A stretch of DNA of 64,000 nucleotides from Persicitalea sp964500445 (GCA_964500445.1 CAZCOG010000001.1:124001-188000); one strand, 5' to 3'. Positions 1 through 7,710 are shown, numbered from the stretch's first letter. A program made the numbers and translations. Notes: generated by a model not told the origin, from the sequence alone.

Positions 1-548
1 AAAAGTCCCGCCACCGGTCCGACGCAGTGCGTGGCATAGTGCATCGGCGGTAGCCCCGGCCAATAATCAGGCCATCCTTCCATGTCCTGCTGGTGGCTGG
101 CTTTCAGAAACTGTACTTTGCCCAGTTCGCCTTTCTCGTAGAGTTCTTTAACAAACAAGAATTCGCGGGCGTACACCACCGTTTCCATCATCATGTACTT
201 GAGGCCCGTTTCGCGGCAAACTTTCACGATCTCGGCGCAATCCTCCACCGAAGTAGCCATGGGCACGGTGCAGGCTACGTGCTTTCCGGCGCGCAGCGCC
301 TTCAAGGTTTGCTCAGCGTGATTGGGAATAGGTGAATTGATGTGGACGGCATCTACTTCGGGGTCAGCCAGCAGGTCATCGTAGCTAGTGTAGCGTTTTT
401 CGACCCCAAACTCATCGCCCACGGCGTCGAGTTTGGCTTGGGTACGCTGGCAAATGGCGTACATATTGGCGGCAGGATGCCGCTGGTAAATGGGAATGAA
501 CTCGGCCCCGAAACCCAGGCCGACGATGGCGACGTTGATTTTTTTCAT
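1..548 (-). CDS. Gfo/Idh/MocA-family oxidoreductase (N-terminal part, cut by window edge)
   Basis: Reading leftward from an ATG at 548, about 182 codons stay open to the window edge, so only the N-terminal half is present. The protein opens with a beta strand and a Rossmann glycine motif (VAIVGLGFGAEF, residues 5-16). It then has the family's 'DPEVDAVHINSPIPNHAEQTLKA' type region around residues 60-85, followed by 'AGKHVACTVPMAT' near 86-98, where the family normally has EKP; here the segment reads CTVPMA. This is the NAD(P)-binding domain of sugar or cyclitol dehydrogenases. Substrate cannot be told because the C-terminal domain is missing. No signal peptide is visible, so it is probably cytosolic. 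The next gene upstream (651-1055) has its own terminator, so this gene is probably transcribed separately. Confidence 0.85.
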   Translation of the reverse strand, partial: MKKINVAIVGLGFGAEFIPIYQRHPAANMYAICQRTQAKLDAVGDEFGVEKRYTSYDDLLADPEVDAVHINSPIPNHAEQTLKALRAGKHVACTVPMATSVEDCAEIVKVCRETGLKYMMMETVVYAREFLFVKELYEKGELGKVQFLKASHQQDMEGWPDYWPGLPPMHYATHCVGPVAGL

Positions 549-596
549 AGTCCTGTAAAAAGCTTTGCTAAGGAAAAACTTACTATTGAATAGCAC

Positions 597-630
597 AAAA
601 AAAGGCGATTCTCACCAGAGAACCGCCCTT
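597..630 (-). terminator. Rho-independent terminator after the DUF1573 gene
   Basis: The arms 604-613 (ggcgattctc) and 618-627 (gagaaccgcc) pair with one mismatch around a 4-nt loop. Read on the minus strand the hairpin is followed by a run of Ts (the A-run at about 597-603). It sits just past the stop codon of the 651-1055 gene. Confidence 0.75.
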
Positions 631-650
631 TCTATCAAAAACACTTATTT

Positions 651-1055
651 TTATTTTTCCGAAGAAGGCTTGGAAGCGGCTCCTTTCTCTACGACTTCAC
701 CTTTCAGAAAGAGCGTCAGGCTGGGTGACTCGGCGTTGCTGAAAACCGTGATAGACTTATTGAAAGTACCCATCGCAGCGGCGTTGTAGGTAGCCTTGAT
801 GCTACCCGTCTGCTTGGGCAGGACAGGATCTTTGGTCCAGCTTGGAGTCGTGCAGCCACAAGATGCGCTTACATTGGAGATAACGATCGGCTCAGTACCC
901 GTGTTGGTAAACACGAATTCCTGCGTGACAGGCTTGCCCTGCTCCACTTTACCAAAGTTATGGGTTTCCTCTTTAAACTTCATGACGCCCTTCTGAGCGA
1001 AGCTCATGGAAGTGACGGCTAACAAGACGACGACTACTGAAAAAAACTTTTTCAT
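651..1055 (-). CDS. DUF1573 domain exported protein
   Basis: 134 residues. A clear signal peptide (MKKFFSVVVVLLAVTSMSFAQ) is followed by a single Ig-like DUF1573 domain: 'FKEETHNFGKVEQGKPVTQEF', 'FTNTGTEPIVISNVSASCGCTTPSW' and 'GSIKATYNAAAMGTFNKSITVFSNA'. The CGCT motif is typical of the family. DUF1573 proteins are abundant, small periplasmic or surface proteins in Bacteroidota; their biochemical role is not established. The gene stands alone, with its own terminator downstream and a 220-bp divergent intergenic region upstream that it shares with the E1 dehydrogenase gene. Confidence 0.9.
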   Translation of the reverse strand: MKKFFSVVVVLLAVTSMSFAQKGVMKFKEETHNFGKVEQGKPVTQEFVFTNTGTEPIVISNVSASCGCTTPSWTKDPVLPKQTGSIKATYNAAAMGTFNKSITVFSNAESPSLTLFLKGEVVEKGAASKPSSEK

Positions 1056-1207
1056 GTTGCTTGAAAATTTTAATTATTAAGAATTGGTTTGTTACGTAAG
1101 TTACGGATTCAGAAGCAAAAGCTTTGCCAAATAATTCCCTGGACGGGACTTTTCCAACAAAGTAACACAGGAAATCGTTTTTTTGAAAGGATATTTTTTA
1201 TTTTAAT

Positions 1208-1239
1208 TTTGACCCAAATCGTTAAAAAACGTATCTTAA
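1208..1239 (+). promoter_or_regulatory. Possible Bacteroidota sigma-A promoter for the E1 gene
   Basis: TTTG at 1208-1211 is followed after 20 bases by TATCTTAA at 1232-1239. The Bacteroidota consensus is TTTG, 19-21 bases, then TAnnTTTG, so the -33 element matches fully and the -7 element matches at four of its six defined positions (TA and TT). It ends 36 bases before the start codon. This is a motif match only. Confidence 0.4.
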
Positions 1240-1275
1240 CCCCACAATCTTCGCACCGCCCCTTTTGCAATTCCT

Positions 1276-3687
1276 ATGCTCCTAAACGAAACCTTGCCGG
1301 AAAATAGTCTCTTCACTGTCGAGAAAGTGCTGACCGACTACCGTTTGGCCTGCGAAAGCCGGGCGGTGAGCCTGCTGGGACGAAAGGATGCCATGGGAGG
1401 AAGAGCAAAATTCGGTATTTTCGGGGATGGGAAGGAAGTTGCGCAACTGGCCCTGGCGGGCGCATTTCGCCGGGGTGATTTCCGCTCGGGCTACTACCGC
1501 GACCAGACTATCGAGGCCGCCTTGGGTAATCTTAGCTGGCAGCAGTTTTTCGCCCAGCTCTACGCCCACCCCGATCTGGCCCACGAACCCCACACGGGTG
1601 GGCGGTCCATGAACGGCCACTACGCCACCCGCTGGCTCGATGCCGAAGGGCATTGGCTGGATCAAACGAAGCTCTATAATTCCGTCTGCGATATCTCTCC
1701 CACCGCTGGGCAAATCCCGCGTTCGTTGGGGTTGGCGTATGCCTCGAAGCTGTACAGACACAATAAGGATATTCAATACCTCGACGCTTTTTCGCATCAA
1801 GGCAATGAGATCGTGTTTGCCACCATCGGTGATGCCTCTACTTCACAGGGGATGTTCTGGGAAACCATGAATGCCGCCGGAGTACTACAGGTACCATTGC
1901 TAATGTCGATCTGGGATGATGGTTACGGCATTTCGGTTCCTGTCGAGTACCAAACTACCAAGGCCAGCATTTCCAAAGCCCTGGCCGGCCTGCAACGTAA
2001 TGCCCGCGAGGATGGTATAGAAATCATGACCGTAAATGGCTGGGATTATCCTGCTCTGGTCGAAACCTACCAGAAAGCCGCTGACCTCTGTCGCCACGAG
2101 CAAGTACCCGTGCTGGTGCACGTCGAGGAACTTACCCAGCCGCAGGGCCACTCAACTTCGGGTTCGCACGAGCGATATAAGCCCGAAGCGCGGCTTACCT
2201 GGGAAACCGAGCACGACTGCAATCTGCATTTCCGCGAATGGATTCTGGAAAATGGCTACGCTACGGTCGAGGAGTTGGAAAAGATCGAAACCGACGCCAA
2301 AGAAACCGCCCGCGTTGCCCGCGACCGTGCCTGGAAGGCTTACCGGAAGTCTATCGAGACGGATTTGAAAGCGGCCCAGCACCTTCTGGAAACAGCCACC
2401 CGGGAAAGCAGCCACCATACCGACGAACTCAAAAACAGTATTGCCGCCCTGCATAAAGCGCAGTACCCTATCCGCCGCGACATTATGGGCGCGGTGCGTA
2501 AAGCATTGCGGGCCTTACGAAACGAATTTATTCCCAGCCGTCCCCTGCTGAAAGAATGGTTGCAAAAGGAGCAAAAGCTCAATGAATCCCGCTACAATGC
2601 TCATCTGTACAGCGAATCGGATGAATCGCCACTGCGGGTGCCATCAATAGCGGCTACCTACACCGACGACAGCCCATTGGTAGATGGCCGCGAGGTAATC
2701 CGGTCTTATTTCGACATTTTGTTCGAACGCGACCCCCGTGTGCTGGCGCTCGGAGAAGACGTAGGCCGGATTGGCGACGTCAACCAGGGCATGGCGGGCC
2801 TGCAGGAAAAATACGGCGAAATCCGTATTACTGATACCGGGATTCGGGAAACGACCATCATGGGCCAAGGCATTGGCCTTTCCATGCGCGGATTGCGACC
2901 CATCGTCGAAATCCAGTACTTTGACTACGTTTTTTATTGCTTAGCCACGCTTACCGACGACCTCGCCACGTTGCGCTACCGTACGGCGGGCGGGCAAAAG
3001 GCTCCGGTCATTATCCGTACACGGGGCCACCGCCTCGAAGGTATCTGGCACAGCGGTTCACCAATGGGGGCTATGCTCGGTAGTCTGCGCGGACTGCATA
3101 TTGCGGTGCCACGCAATTTCACCCAGGCCGCCGGACTATATAATACCCTGATGCAGGGCGATGATCCCGCTCTGGTGGTGGAGCCGCTGAACGCCTACCG
3201 CCTCAAAGAAAAACTACCCAATAACCTCGGTGACTACAATGTCCCGCTCGGACAGCCCGAGGTTATTCGCGAAGGCAACGACCTTACGATCGTCACTTAC
3301 GGCTCCATGTGCCGCATTGTACTGGACGCCGCCACCCAACTGTCCGAAGTTGGTATCGAGGTGGAAGTCATCGACGTGCAGACCCTCCTACCCTTTGATC
3401 TTGACCATTCTATCGTCAAGTCCATCCAAAAAACCAATCGGGTGATCTTTGCCGACGAAGACTACCCCGGCGGCGCCTCGGCTTTTATGATGCAGCAGGT
3501 TCTGGAAAAACAGAATGCCTACCGCTGGCTCGACTCTGCCCCACTGACCATCGCTGCCCAAGCCCACCGCGCTTCTTATAGTTCCGACGGTGATTATTTT
3601 TCCAAGCCCAACGCCGAGAATGTATTCGAAGCCGCTTATACCCTGCTGCACGAAGCAGAACCACAGCGGTTCCCGGCTTACTTGTAG
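1276..3687 (+). CDS. Fused alpha/beta E1 subunit of a 2-oxoacid dehydrogenase complex
   Basis: 803 residues. Residues 15-330 are the TPP-binding E1-alpha part: 'DQTIEAAL' at 76-83, 'GGRSMNGHY' at 108-116, TPP motif GDAS at 185-188 ending in WDDGYGIS at 213-220, and 'PQGHSTSGSHERY' near 287-299. Residues 330-450 are a charged helical linker. Residues 465-800 are the E1-beta part with 'LALGEDVG', 'ITDTGIRETTIMGQGIG', 'EIQYFDYVFYC' and 'VVEPLNAYR'. This matches the fused branched-chain or pyruvate dehydrogenase E1 found in Bacteroidota, which decarboxylates 2-oxoacids and passes the acyl group to E2 lipoyl domains. The usual NN of the TPP motif reads DD here (214-215). E2 and E3 genes are not adjacent, so the substrate (pyruvate or branched-chain oxoacid) is not resolved. 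The ATG at 1276 is preceded by a plausible promoter. Confidence 0.9.
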   Translation: MLLNETLPENSLFTVEKVLTDYRLACESRAVSLLGRKDAMGGRAKFGIFGDGKEVAQLALAGAFRRGDFRSGYYRDQTIEAALGNLSWQQFFAQLYAHPDLAHEPHTGGRSMNGHYATRWLDAEGHWLDQTKLYNSVCDISPTAGQIPRSLGLAYASKLYRHNKDIQYLDAFSHQGNEIVFATIGDASTSQGMFWETMNAAGVLQVPLLMSIWDDGYGISVPVEYQTTKASISKALAGLQRNAREDGIEIMTVNGWDYPALVETYQKAADLCRHEQVPVLVHVEELTQPQGHSTSGSHERYKPEARLTWETEHDCNLHFREWILENGYATVEELEKIETDAKETARVARDRAWKAYRKSIETDLKAAQHLLETATRESSHHTDELKNSIAALHKAQYPIRRDIMGAVRKALRALRNEFIPSRPLLKEWLQKEQKLNESRYNAHLYSESDESPLRVPSIAATYTDDSPLVDGREVIRSYFDILFERDPRVLALGEDVGRIGDVNQGMAGLQEKYGEIRITDTGIRETTIMGQGIGLSMRGLRPIVEIQYFDYVFYCLATLTDDLATLRYRTAGGQKAPVIIRTRGHRLEGIWHSGSPMGAMLGSLRGLHIAVPRNFTQAAGLYNTLMQGDDPALVVEPLNAYRLKEKLPNNLGDYNVPLGQPEVIREGNDLTIVTYGSMCRIVLDAATQLSEVGIEVEVIDVQTLLPFDLDHSIVKSIQKTNRVIFADEDYPGGASAFMMQQVLEKQNAYRWLDSAPLTIAAQAHRASYSSDGDYFSKPNAENVFEAAYTLLHEAEPQRFPAYL

Positions 3688-3695
3688 ACTGTCCC

Positions 3696-4307
3696 GTGAC
3701 GATCTACCTTCGCTTTGGCAAACGTCTCATCGACTTCGTAGCGTCTTTTCTGGGTTTGATTATGCTCTTGCCTCTTCTGCTGGCTATTGCTTTGCTTTTG
3801 ACAGCAGCCAATCAGGGCAACCCGTTTTTCCGGCAACCGCGCCCGGGACGAGGTGGTAAGGTTTTTGTTTTGTTAAAATTCAAAACCATGAACGACCACC
3901 GTGATGCTACCGGACAACTCCGCCCTGACGCTGAACGACTCACCGCTCTGGGAAAATTCATTAGAAAAACATCATTGGACGAATTACCCCAGCTTTGGAA
4001 TATCCTGATAGGGGATATGAGTTTGGTCGGTCCCCGACCGCTGCTGGTGGAGTACTTGCCACTGTACAGCGAGGAGCAAAGCAAGCGTCACCTCGTCCGT
4101 CCCGGCATTACGGGCTGGGCGCAGATCAATGGTCGCAATACTTTGAGTTGGGAAGAGAAATTCGCGTATGATGTCTGGTACGTCGAAAACCTCTCGCTGG
4201 CCTTGGACATAAAAATTATCGGGATGACGATTGGGAAAGTTTTTAAGGGAGAAGGAATCTCGTCGGGCACATCAGTGACGATGGAGAAATTCAGAGGCAC
4301 AAAGTAG
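3696..4307 (+). CDS. PglC-like sugar transferase (undecaprenyl-phosphate phosphoglycosyl transferase)
   Basis: 203 residues from a GTG at 3696, eight bases after the previous stop. The GTG places one short N-terminal segment before a membrane helix (about residues 8-34: RLIDFVASFLGLIMLLPLLL). Downstream come 'FFRQPRPGRGGKVFVLLKFKTM', 'RLTALGKFIRKTSLDELPQLWNILIGDMSLVGPRPLL' and 'RPGITGWAQINGRNTLSWEEKFAYDVWYVENLS', the full signature of bacterial sugar transferases (PF02397). Such monotopic enzymes move a sugar phosphate from a UDP-sugar to undecaprenyl phosphate, the first membrane step of glycan assembly. The short length fits the PglC/WcaJ-core type without the large N-terminal transmembrane domain. 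The stop codon lies inside a palindromic repeat. The following PglD-like gene suggests an acetylated amino-sugar product. Confidence 0.93.
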   Translation: MTIYLRFGKRLIDFVASFLGLIMLLPLLLAIALLLTAANQGNPFFRQPRPGRGGKVFVLLKFKTMNDHRDATGQLRPDAERLTALGKFIRKTSLDELPQLWNILIGDMSLVGPRPLLVEYLPLYSEEQSKRHLVRPGITGWAQINGRNTLSWEEKFAYDVWYVENLSLALDIKIIGMTIGKVFKGEGISSGTSVTMEKFRGTK

Positions 4308-4400
4308 GGGCGAACCTATGTGTTCGCCCTGCTATCGGGTGCAATACATATTCGCCCTGCTTGCGCCCGCCATCGGGCGAACACATAGGTTCGCCCCTAC
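4304..4400. repeat. Long palindromic intergenic repeat (26-bp perfect arms)
   Basis: The left arm 4304-4329 begins gtaggggcgaacctatgtg and the right arm 4375-4400 is its exact reverse complement. The loop is 45 bases and contains further partial copies (ttcgccc, gggcga). The sugar transferase stop codon TAG (4305-4307) is made from the outer edge of the left arm. The structure resembles a REP/MITE-like mobile palindrome; as RNA it would form a very strong hairpin and may also end or attenuate transcription. Confidence 0.85.
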
Positions 4401-4428
4401 AACAATTACACAATTCAACCATACTACC

Positions 4429-5043
4429 ATGCTTCTCTACGGTGCCAGCGGTCATGCCAAAGTGATAAATTCCATCCTACGGGCGACGGGGCAGGAAGTC
4501 ACGGCTATTTTTGACGACGATTTGGGCAAGAAAAACCTGGGCGATATTGCCGTAGTTGGCCATTATGACCCGGATTTTCAGCCCGCTGTGCCGCTGATTA
4601 TTTCCATTGGCTATAATGACATCCGCCGGAAACTGGCCGGAAAGATTCGCCACCGTCTTGGTACAGCCATTCATCCTTCGGCTATCATCGACGAAACGGC
4701 GACGGTCGGTGAAGGAACCGTGATTATGCCGGGTGTTATTGTACAAGCAGACGCCCGGATCGGACGTCACGTTATTGTCAATACTGCCGCTGCGGTAGAT
4801 CACGACTGCATGTTGGGTGATTTCGTCCATGTAGCGCCGGGAGTGGTACTTTGCGGCGCGGTTCGGGTGGGAGAAGGAACACTCGTTGGCGCGGGTAGTG
4901 TAGTCGCGCCTAACCTGACCATCGGCGCCAACTGCCTGATCGCCGCCGGAAGTGTGGTAACTACCCACATTCCCGACGGTGCACTGATACGGGGCAATCC
5001 GGCGCGCATCATTGGCAATCAAGAATCTCCTCCGCCCCGATAA
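4429..5043 (+). CDS. PglD-like sugar O/N-acyltransferase (left-handed beta-helix)
   Basis: 204 residues from the ATG at 4429. An upstream in-frame ATG at 4318 exists, but it would translate the palindromic repeat, so the later start is preferred; it gives the usual N-terminus MLLYGASGHAKVI. Residues 1-75 form the Rossmann-like nucleotide-sugar-binding domain (GASGHA). From residue 80 onward hexapeptide repeats build a left-handed beta-helix: 'IHPSAIIDETATVGEGTVIMPGVIVQADARIG', 'VDHDCMLGDFVHVAPGVVLCGAVRVGEGTLVGAGSVV', and the C-terminal 'VVTTHIPDGALIRGNPARII'. The His of 'DHD' is the expected catalytic base. The family acetylates UDP-4-amino-sugars (for example PglD in bacillosamine synthesis). 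Placement after a PglC-like gene supports that role, although no aminotransferase or dehydratase partner is in the window. Confidence 0.9.
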   Translation: MLLYGASGHAKVINSILRATGQEVTAIFDDDLGKKNLGDIAVVGHYDPDFQPAVPLIISIGYNDIRRKLAGKIRHRLGTAIHPSAIIDETATVGEGTVIMPGVIVQADARIGRHVIVNTAAAVDHDCMLGDFVHVAPGVVLCGAVRVGEGTLVGAGSVVAPNLTIGANCLIAAGSVVTTHIPDGALIRGNPARIIGNQESPPPR

Positions 5044-5144
5044 AAGTTGTAATTTTGGGACATAATTGGTCTCTTCGCCTACGGCAGGACCACTTATTTA
5101 TATTTTCCCACCACGTACTATACTTCCACCTGCTCTCTCCTGTT

Positions 5145-5915
5145 TTGAAACTCAACTACAAGAAAATCAACGAAAAAGGCCAACCTATTGTCATTCTGCA
5201 CGGCGTTTTTGGCTCGCTCGACAACTGGGCGACGGTCAGTAAATCTATCGCTGATCTGGGTTACGTCGTTTATCTGGTCGATCAAAGGAATCATGGTCGC
5301 TCGCCGCACTCCGATGCATTCGACTACGAGGCCATGGCGGCTGATCTGGCAGAATTTATCACCGATCATGCTCTGGAAAAAACTATACTGATCGGCCACT
5401 CGATGGGCGGCAAAACTGTGATGCAGTACGCCCAGCAGTATCCCGCTACCTACGACAAACTGGTGATCGTGGACATCGCCCCCAAAGCCTACCCACCACA
5501 TCACGATGAGCTAATCGCCGGACTGAACGCGCTCCCCCTTTCCGAGATAGAAAGTCGCCAACATGCCGACGAACTATTTAGCGCCCACGAACCCAACTTG
5601 GCAGTACGACAATTCTTGCTCAAAAACCTTTACCGGACCGACGAAGGTAGTTATGGCTTCCGCTTCAACCTGCCTGTCCTGACCGAATCGCAAGCCAACG
5701 TCGGAGCCGAAATCACGCAGCTTCGTACCATCACCGAACCCACGCTGTTCATACGGGGGGCATCGTCGTGGTACATTAAAGATAAGGATTGGAAAGATAT
5801 TCAGGTAATGTTTCCCAACGCGGAGTTGGTGACAATTCCGAAGTCGGGGCACTGGGTACACGCCGAACAGCCGGAGCCCTTTGTGGAGGCTTTGGAAGAA
5901 TTTCTGGAGAAGTAG
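5145..5915 (+). CDS. Alpha/beta hydrolase, YbfF-like esterase
   Basis: 256 residues using a TTG at 5145, which gives the family-typical start MKLNYKKINEKGQPIVILHG. The frame is open upstream to another TTG at 5055, but that extension has no family similarity. Features: oxyanion region 'HGVFGSLDNW' at about residues 18-27, 'VDQRNHGRSPHS', nucleophile elbow GHSMGG with its Ser, and the catalytic His in 'IPKSGHWVHAEQPEPF' near the end. The length matches the 254-256 residues usual for YbfF-type acyl-CoA/palmitoyl esterases. It is cytosolic, without a signal peptide. It follows the acyltransferase by about 100 bases and may share its transcript. The substrate is unknown. Confidence 0.85.
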   Translation: MKLNYKKINEKGQPIVILHGVFGSLDNWATVSKSIADLGYVVYLVDQRNHGRSPHSDAFDYEAMAADLAEFITDHALEKTILIGHSMGGKTVMQYAQQYPATYDKLVIVDIAPKAYPPHHDELIAGLNALPLSEIESRQHADELFSAHEPNLAVRQFLLKNLYRTDEGSYGFRFNLPVLTESQANVGAEITQLRTITEPTLFIRGASSWYIKDKDWKDIQVMFPNAELVTIPKSGHWVHAEQPEPFVEALEEFLEK

Positions 5916-5922
5916 ATTGATT

Positions 5923-6354
5923 TCAGGGTAGTTTGCGGTAGGTAGTTTTGTACCCGCCGCAGCCGATCCAGAGCATGCTTTCACTCGACACTTGAATTTC
6001 GACAGTATCGCAAGGACGGCATTTTATGACTTGGCAGGCGGGATGCGGAATCACGGTAGTATCAGGTTTTATAGGAAACAATCTTCCGTTGATTAGCAAA
6101 TTTTGCGGTGGACAGCAGAAGCCGAAACCGTCCCCGTACAGCGGCATCCCACTGGCCCGGAAAATCAGGTCAGCTCTGCCGTTGGTTGAATCGGCTACCC
6201 ACACTTCCTTCCCATTGAGGGTAGTTTGGTGTCCGGTCTGTTCCCACTTTCCTTCAAGCAATTGAAAGGCTCTGGGGTTGGCATCTTTGTTAGGCTGGCA
6301 GCTAACCATGCCGAGAAGTACCAGAAGCCCTATTTTTTTCCTAAAGATAGTCAT
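5923..6354 (-). CDS. Cysteine-rich lipoprotein, paralog 4 of a tandem family (most divergent)
   Basis: 143 residues. A short signal sequence ends in a lipobox (GMVSC, Cys at about residue 19), so it should be a lipoprotein. It then has 'FQLLEGKWEQTG', a lipocalin-like strand also seen in its paralogs, the pair 'FCCPPQNLLING', the cluster C-x4-C-x2-C in 'ACQVIKCRPC', 'LWIGCGG' and the C-terminal 'YRKLP'. The three genes upstream encode the same layout. This copy is the least similar: it has CRPC where others have C(I/A/T)GC, and KLP where others end RLP. It is last in the predicted transcript, 18 bases after the previous stop. I do not recognise the family; the GKW...Q opening and size suggest a small lipocalin-like barrel. 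Function unknown. Confidence 0.8.
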   Translation of the reverse strand: MTIFRKKIGLLVLLGMVSCQPNKDANPRAFQLLEGKWEQTGHQTTLNGKEVWVADSTNGRADLIFRASGMPLYGDGFGFCCPPQNLLINGRLFPIKPDTTVIPHPACQVIKCRPCDTVEIQVSSESMLWIGCGGYKTTYRKLP

Positions 6355-6372
6355 GACAGTTTAACTACTAAA

Positions 6373-6804
6373 TCAAGGCAATCGCCGATAGTGAGATCGT
6401 ATTGTACCGCACCTTATCCAAACGAGTTTTTCCTCATCGACCTCGAACACATTATCGTTACAACCGATGCAATCTACCAATGCGCACATTTCATTATAAG
6501 GTACTTGCATTGTCGGATTTATAAATATTGCTTCACCGTTGATGGTAACTTTCCCCCTTGGCCCACAACACATTTCTTTTCCGTTTCCAAAAAGAAATGC
6601 CCCATCCGAACGGACGATGAACGTAGGTTGTCCAGCGAGAGAATCGATCGTCCTCCATTCTCTTTCGTTACTACTGGTAGTGATGTAGTAGCCGGTCTGC
6701 TCCCATTTCCCTTCCAATAGCTGAAAGACTCTGGGGTTGGCATCTTTGTCACGCTGGCAGCTAACTAGTAATATAAGCACCAGCAGGCGGGCAATGTGTA
6801 TCAT
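6373..6804 (-). CDS. Cysteine-rich lipoprotein, paralog 3 of a tandem family
   Basis: 143 residues from the ATG at 6804, which gives MIHIARLLVLILLVSC, a signal peptide with a lipobox. An in-frame ATG at 6867 would add 21 residues overlapping the upstream gene and was rejected. Conserved elements: 'VFQLLEGKWEQTGY', 'IDSLAGQPTFIVRSDGAFLFGNGKEMCCGP', 'VTINGEAIFINP', 'VPYNEMCALVDCIGC', 'VFEVDEEKLVWIRCG' and C-terminal 'YRRLP'. Five cysteines besides the lipobox recur at the same places in this copy and its neighbours, which fits disulfides or metal binding. It starts 23 bases after the stop of paralog 2. Probable lipocalin-like fold; no function can be assigned. Confidence 0.82.
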   Translation of the reverse strand: MIHIARLLVLILLVSCQRDKDANPRVFQLLEGKWEQTGYYITTSSNEREWRTIDSLAGQPTFIVRSDGAFLFGNGKEMCCGPRGKVTINGEAIFINPTMQVPYNEMCALVDCIGCNDNVFEVDEEKLVWIRCGTIRSHYRRLP

Positions 6805-6827
6805 ACTGTACGAAACAAAGTAAGAAG

Positions 6828-7256
6828 TCAAGGCAATCGCCTGTAACGCGACCGCTGCTGATCGCATATCCAGAGAAGCTCCTCGCCGTTTACCTCAAAT
6901 ACATTGTCGGCACATCCGGCACAATCTACCAGTTCACATACTTCATTGTAGGGAACAGGTTTCGTCGGCTTCAGGAAAATGATTTCTCCATTAACCGTAA
7001 TCTTTTCACCCGGCCCGCAACACATAGCTCTTCCGTTCCCATCCAGAAAAGCTCCGTCGGATCGGACGATAAAGCTGGGTTTTCCCGTAAGCGAATCGAG
7101 CATTTTCCATTCCCTGGTGCCATCACTCAGTACTTTTTCATACGCGGTGTGCTCCCATTTCCCTACCAGCAACGGGTCAACATTGGAAGGAAATTTATCC
7201 CGATTTTGACAGCCCAGGGCCAGTATTAATAATGAAAAACAGAATAATTTCTTCAT
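6828..7256 (-). CDS. Cysteine-rich lipoprotein, paralog 2 of a tandem family
   Basis: 142 residues. The signal peptide MKKLFCFSLLILALGC ends in a lipobox. It shares with its neighbours 'PLLVGKWEHTAYEKVLSDGTREW', 'SFIVRSDGAFLDGNGRAMCCGP', 'ITVNGEIIFLKP', 'VPYNEVCELVDCAGC', 'FEVNGEELLWICD' and 'RYRRLP'. In this copy the W-x-x-C cysteine of the others has moved one place (LWICD rather than LWIxC). It is closest to paralog 3 in the central SDGAFL-GNG-MCCGP block, which suggests a recent duplication. Spacing to both neighbours is 23-25 bases, so one polycistronic message is likely. Confidence 0.82.
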   Translation of the reverse strand: MKKLFCFSLLILALGCQNRDKFPSNVDPLLVGKWEHTAYEKVLSDGTREWKMLDSLTGKPSFIVRSDGAFLDGNGRAMCCGPGEKITVNGEIIFLKPTKPVPYNEVCELVDCAGCADNVFEVNGEELLWICDQQRSRYRRLP

Positions 7257-7281
7257 AGCTTTAAGTTACTCAACATATAGG

Positions 7282-7710
7282 TTAGGGCAATCTTCGATAA
7301 CGGGAACGACTACCACACCTCGTCCAGATCAGCTCTTCTCCCTTCACCTCAAATTGATGATCGCTACAGGTGCCACAATAGACCAGTGTGCACTCTTCGT
7401 TGTAGGGGACGGACTCTTCGGGCTTAACAAAATAGACCATGTCATTAATCGTGTACTTCTCGTAGGATATACAGCAGTACGCCTTTCCGTTACCATTCAA
7501 AAGGGCTCCGTCCGAACGAACGATGAGCGCAGGTTCGCTGACAGACGAATCGACTTCCTTCCATTCTTTTGTCCCATCGGTTAGTGTTTGTTCATACGCC
7601 AGAAGCTCCCACTTTCCTATCAGTAACGGACCAATACCAAAAGAAAAATTGTCTTTATCCTGGCAACCCAGCGCCAGGACGATTAGTACTAGATAGATTC
7701 GTTTTTTCAT
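7282..7710 (-). CDS. Cysteine-rich lipoprotein, paralog 1 of a tandem family (promoter-proximal)
   Basis: 142 residues. The signal peptide MKKRIYLVLIVLALGC has a lipobox. The body follows the family plan: 'PLLIGKWELLAYEQTLTDGTKEW', 'ALIVRSDGALLNGNGKAYCCIS', 'YTINDMVYFVKP', 'VPYNEECTLVYCGTC', 'FEVKGEELIWTRCG' and 'SRYRRLP'. It is first in the array. A 104-base gap separates it from the end of the sulfatase gene on the same strand, so a promoter may lie there, although read-through from the sulfatase is possible. Function unknown. Confidence 0.82.
   Translation of the reverse strand: MKKRIYLVLIVLALGCQDKDNFSFGIGPLLIGKWELLAYEQTLTDGTKEWKEVDSSVSEPALIVRSDGALLNGNGKAYCCISYEKYTINDMVYFVKPEESVPYNEECTLVYCGTCSDHQFEVKGEELIWTRCGSRSRYRRLP

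Noticed and set aside
2238..2582. Additional small frames inside the E1 gene
   Set aside because: Out-of-frame or antisense to the E1 coding sequence, with no independent signals.
4318..4428. Upstream start for the PglD-like acyltransferase at 4318
   Set aside because: The added 37 residues are encoded by a palindromic repeat; the ATG at 4429 gives the family N-terminus.
6805..6867. Upstream start for lipoprotein paralog 3 at 6867
   Set aside because: It would overlap the upstream gene and bury the signal peptide behind 21 residues; the ATG at 6804 matches the paralogs.
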